A stretch of DNA of 64,000 bases from positions 19,298,450-19,362,449 of the forward strand of contig NC_134029.1 in NCBI RefSeq assembly GCF_964204645.1, given 5' to 3'. The notes under the pieces are model-generated. The model saw only the letters and a list, made by a program, of their open reading frames with translations, had not been told where the DNA came from and did not search any database. The stretch's first letter is position 1, and each line of letters starts with the position of its first letter. Origin of the DNA: Tubulanus polymorphus (Eukaryota; Nemertea; Palaeonemertea; Tubulaniformes; Tubulanidae). A program made the position numbers and the translations under genes. This document shows, piece after piece, positions 61,362 to 64,000 of this stretch.

Positions 61362-61610
61362 AAGGTTCTCAAAGTATTGAATGATTTGGCGCCAAGTTGT
61401 ATTTATAACCTAATCACATGATATACTCCTACCAGATCCTTGCGATCTACTGATTCGATTTTACTAAACTCTGTCTAATTTTACACTCAATTATATGGTC
61501 ACCTTGCCTCAGCAGCTCCAATCTTATGGAATGCTTTACCTTTTAGAATGAAATCCTGCAGCGATGTAGTTACTTTTAAAACTGAGTTTAACACATTCCT
61601 CTTTTGGTAA
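61362..61610 (+). pseudogene. LINE reverse-transcriptase C-terminus, decayed
   Basis: One frame of 83 codons with two internal stops (codons 20 and 39) and a terminal stop. It reads KVLNDLAPSCIYNLI, then YTPTRSLRSTDSILL, YGHLASAAPILWNALP, and FKTEFNTFLF. These are the ordered blocks of a LINE reverse-transcriptase C-terminal region (LAP.Y..DL, Y.P.R.LRS.D, FS.AAP.LWN.LP, FK..L...LF). The catalytic part is absent and the 5' end is lost. It is a dead fragment, not a host gene. The subfamily is undetermined but it is a different lineage or copy from the LINE at 32,541. Confidence 0.85.
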
Positions 61611-64000
61611 TATCTTAATCTACTGTTTTCATCCGCGGTAGGTGAAAGAAATAAATACTATTTATTATTAAGCTAGTGGATATTCGCGAGCTTTATTTCG
61701 ATAAATGATCGTAGCGGAGGATAACGAGTTAACTTTTCGGCTTAAATATATGCGCATCGCGCGCTAAAGGGATTTCAACAAACATGTTGTGCGGTTCATT
61801 ATCTACTGCTTGTGCGTTACTATGTTGTCGTTTTCGAGCGCGGTTGAAAACTCTTTCGCGACGGCGCTGCGAATGGCGTCTCTCTTCTTCTTCGTTCGTA
61901 ATTCAATTCTAAATGCTATTTAAATTAATTCAATTTTCGAGTTTGCTGCAGAAATTGCTGTCTTCTTGAATATTAATTAAAGCGATGCCGCAGAACTTAG
62001 GGTTTCTGTTCTGGGGGATTTGAAATCGAATTAGCGCTGGTCGTATTTGATTGCATCAGCGTTCGTTCGTCGGCATGCATCTGGGACAATGAATTACATT
62101 TTCTGATCAGTTTATTTGTCATGCGATGTACAAAAAACGGCTACGAATCTACTCTAAATATCTGAAGATTTGAAGGCTATATAGCCACATACTTTAGGTA
62201 CGAGATGAATATTTTCTGAAAAAAAGTTGACAGCAATATTTTTGACCGTTCAAAAAGAAATGTTCAACTAGTGAATCTCCAACCTCGAGGATTCCACTTT
62301 CTTGGGTAAATCAATTAGTAATGAAAACTGTACCAATCACTGGGTAGAAAAATGAATTTAAAGTATATTCGGTGGGTCATATGATAATATGTGAATTCGG
62401 GAGTGCAAAAATGCAGTTCAACGTTCATTGAAAATAAACTAATTTTGATAACGTAAGGAATTAGGATTTAGGATTCTATCTACACTCCAACCATTTCTAT
62501 AATGGGGGGGGGGGGGGGACTATAAGATATACATTATTTACAAAAAATAGAAATTACAAATTTTTCTTATTAAAGTACCGATGTTATTAACAAAATATGC
62601 ATACACTATTTACAATAAATTAACTGTTGGAGGGAGCTATGTACATCCAAACCTTTTTGGTGAATTTAGCAAACTGGGTAAGATAAAATAAGATAAGACT
62701 TTTATAACTTTATTCATCTTGACTATAGAAAAACATGGATATTAGTACATTATGCAAAGGACGTTATTTACAGAACATTTCAACATAATGGGTAAGACTG
62801 ACTGCTCGTCACGCCATCTGGTGGAATAGCTGGTGTAGCGATACCTCATTTATCTTTTTGGAATCTAAAAGGTGATATCCGGATTTGTGTTAGAAAATAA
62901 TTTCATTAGTTTAGTATAAATGCATGTGTTCTTATAATTTGAAAAAGCCCACTTGTGAAGTAAGTAATATTCGACATTTTAGTTGTTTCTATACTTTTCT
63001 TTGCTTTCGACGTAAGCACTCCGATGACCGAATGCTCCACAGGCGTGCACCGCGCGAAAGGGCAGGTCAATATATCAATCAACCATACACGAAGACAAGA
63101 AAAAACTTCGGTAAACCAGCGTTATCATTATATATGTACATATATTTCACTGGCACCTGAAATTCAGTTCAATGAAAAGACGATTGCGTGGTGGGAATCG
63201 ATCTCGAGGTTATCGCGGTGCATCTTCATTCATTATACACCTGCTTGTTAACCGGTTTTTTTGTATAAGCTTTTATGGATTATCGGACGTGGAAATATCA
63301 ATGACACAGCTTGAAATCGAATAGAATAGCAGACAAACCATCGAAACCGCGACGACATCGCCGATAATATAAACACGTCATGCGATCTGAAATGGAATTT
63401 CCGCGCTAACCGGAAGTATGAGATGTCGAAACTTTCTTCCGTTTAGCTTCTTAGGAAAAAATAAACCGTTCCATTGTTACGGATGGGTTGGATGAGCGTG
63501 GTAAGCGATTGAAGAATGAGGAAGGAAAAAAAATCGATGATTTATTGCATGAGTATCACTTTCTGTATGGTATGGGACTAGAATAGATAACTTGCAAGAC
63601 CCTCGAGCTGAATGTTTTGCGATGGAAAATTAATTGGCAGAGAAGAATTCGGTATTCGAATGAATTTGGGGGATGGTGAAAATCGCTTGTAATGCTGCAC
63701 AAGGTGATGATGCATTATACTTTCCATAGCTCCTATGCAGGAGCGAACCTTCGCCAGGTGCGCGCTGTATTCAATTCCGTCCTAAATCCATCTTCGCTCT
63801 TTCTGCAGAGCGTTCATTTGAAATTCAGTCGAAGCCGTTAGAAATCTATATTTTTCTTCGTGCGTTTGTGGGATTTTACTTCTACCTACTAGCTTGTCGA
63901 CATGTTCACGGCCTGGTTACCGCTACGGTGAAACGACGGACTCTTGGAAAAAGCCCAGAGAACACAACGCTAACTGATACTAACTACATATACTAAATAT
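61611..64000. other. Intergenic, no gene seen
   Basis: A G run at 62,504-62,518. No recognisable protein or RNA gene to the end of the window. Confidence 0.45.

Overview
The window reads as metazoan nuclear DNA. It is AT-rich and gene-poor, with one long intact coding region, consensus-like splice and promoter signals, many short decayed transposon pieces, and microsatellites of several types. The only confident protein-coding gene is a protocadherin whose extracellular region, membrane span and cytoplasmic tail all lie in one uninterrupted exon (43,625-46,369, + strand). A single-exon delta-like protocadherin surrounded by Penelope-type, LINE-type and MITE-like debris suggests a marine invertebrate, probably a lophotrochozoan (mollusc, brachiopod, annelid or relative). 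That placement is inference; no species can be named from the sequence.

Layout. 1-34 kb: no convincing protein gene. It holds hammerhead-like motifs (501-623, about 3,785, 13,642, 19,966, 26,984), a LINE fragment (5,525-5,770), a 40-bp-arm foldback (5,054-5,233), two copies of a MITE-like family (10,050 and 13,853), two copies of a 230-bp dispersed repeat (25,072 and 25,417), an eight-unit tandem array of hammerhead-ribozyme-like units (29,515-30,085), and a LINE 3' end (32,541-32,700). 34.1-34.45 kb: a TATA-like box, an initiator and a GC-rich leader ending in a good 5' splice site look like a promoter with a non-coding first exon. 34.5-43.3 kb: a candidate long intron with further repeats, small perfect hairpins (37,349; 42,302), a third MITE-like copy, and one unassigned minus-strand open frame (40,085-40,468). 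43.29-46.4 kb: a good 3' splice site, a 5' UTR and the protocadherin exon. 46.4-64 kb: no further gene seen. It holds a 46-nt perfect palindrome (49,701), minus-strand LINE tails (50,014; 55,290), a 238-bp tandem duplication (54,481), a 195-bp AT microsatellite (56,224) and a decayed LINE reverse-transcriptase end (61,362-61,610).

How it fits together. The most economical gene model is one + strand gene: promoter and leader exon near 34.2-34.44 kb, an intron of about 8.85 kb, then the coding exon from 43,292. The protein would be a type I membrane adhesion molecule with seven cadherin repeats and a short tail carrying a possible PP1-docking motif. The most unusual non-coding feature is the 67-bp array near 29.5 kb. 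Nearly the whole unit can be drawn as a hammerhead-type catalytic fold, and relatives of the motif are scattered on both strands. Nothing here was tested by database search or folding software; homology statements are by eye.
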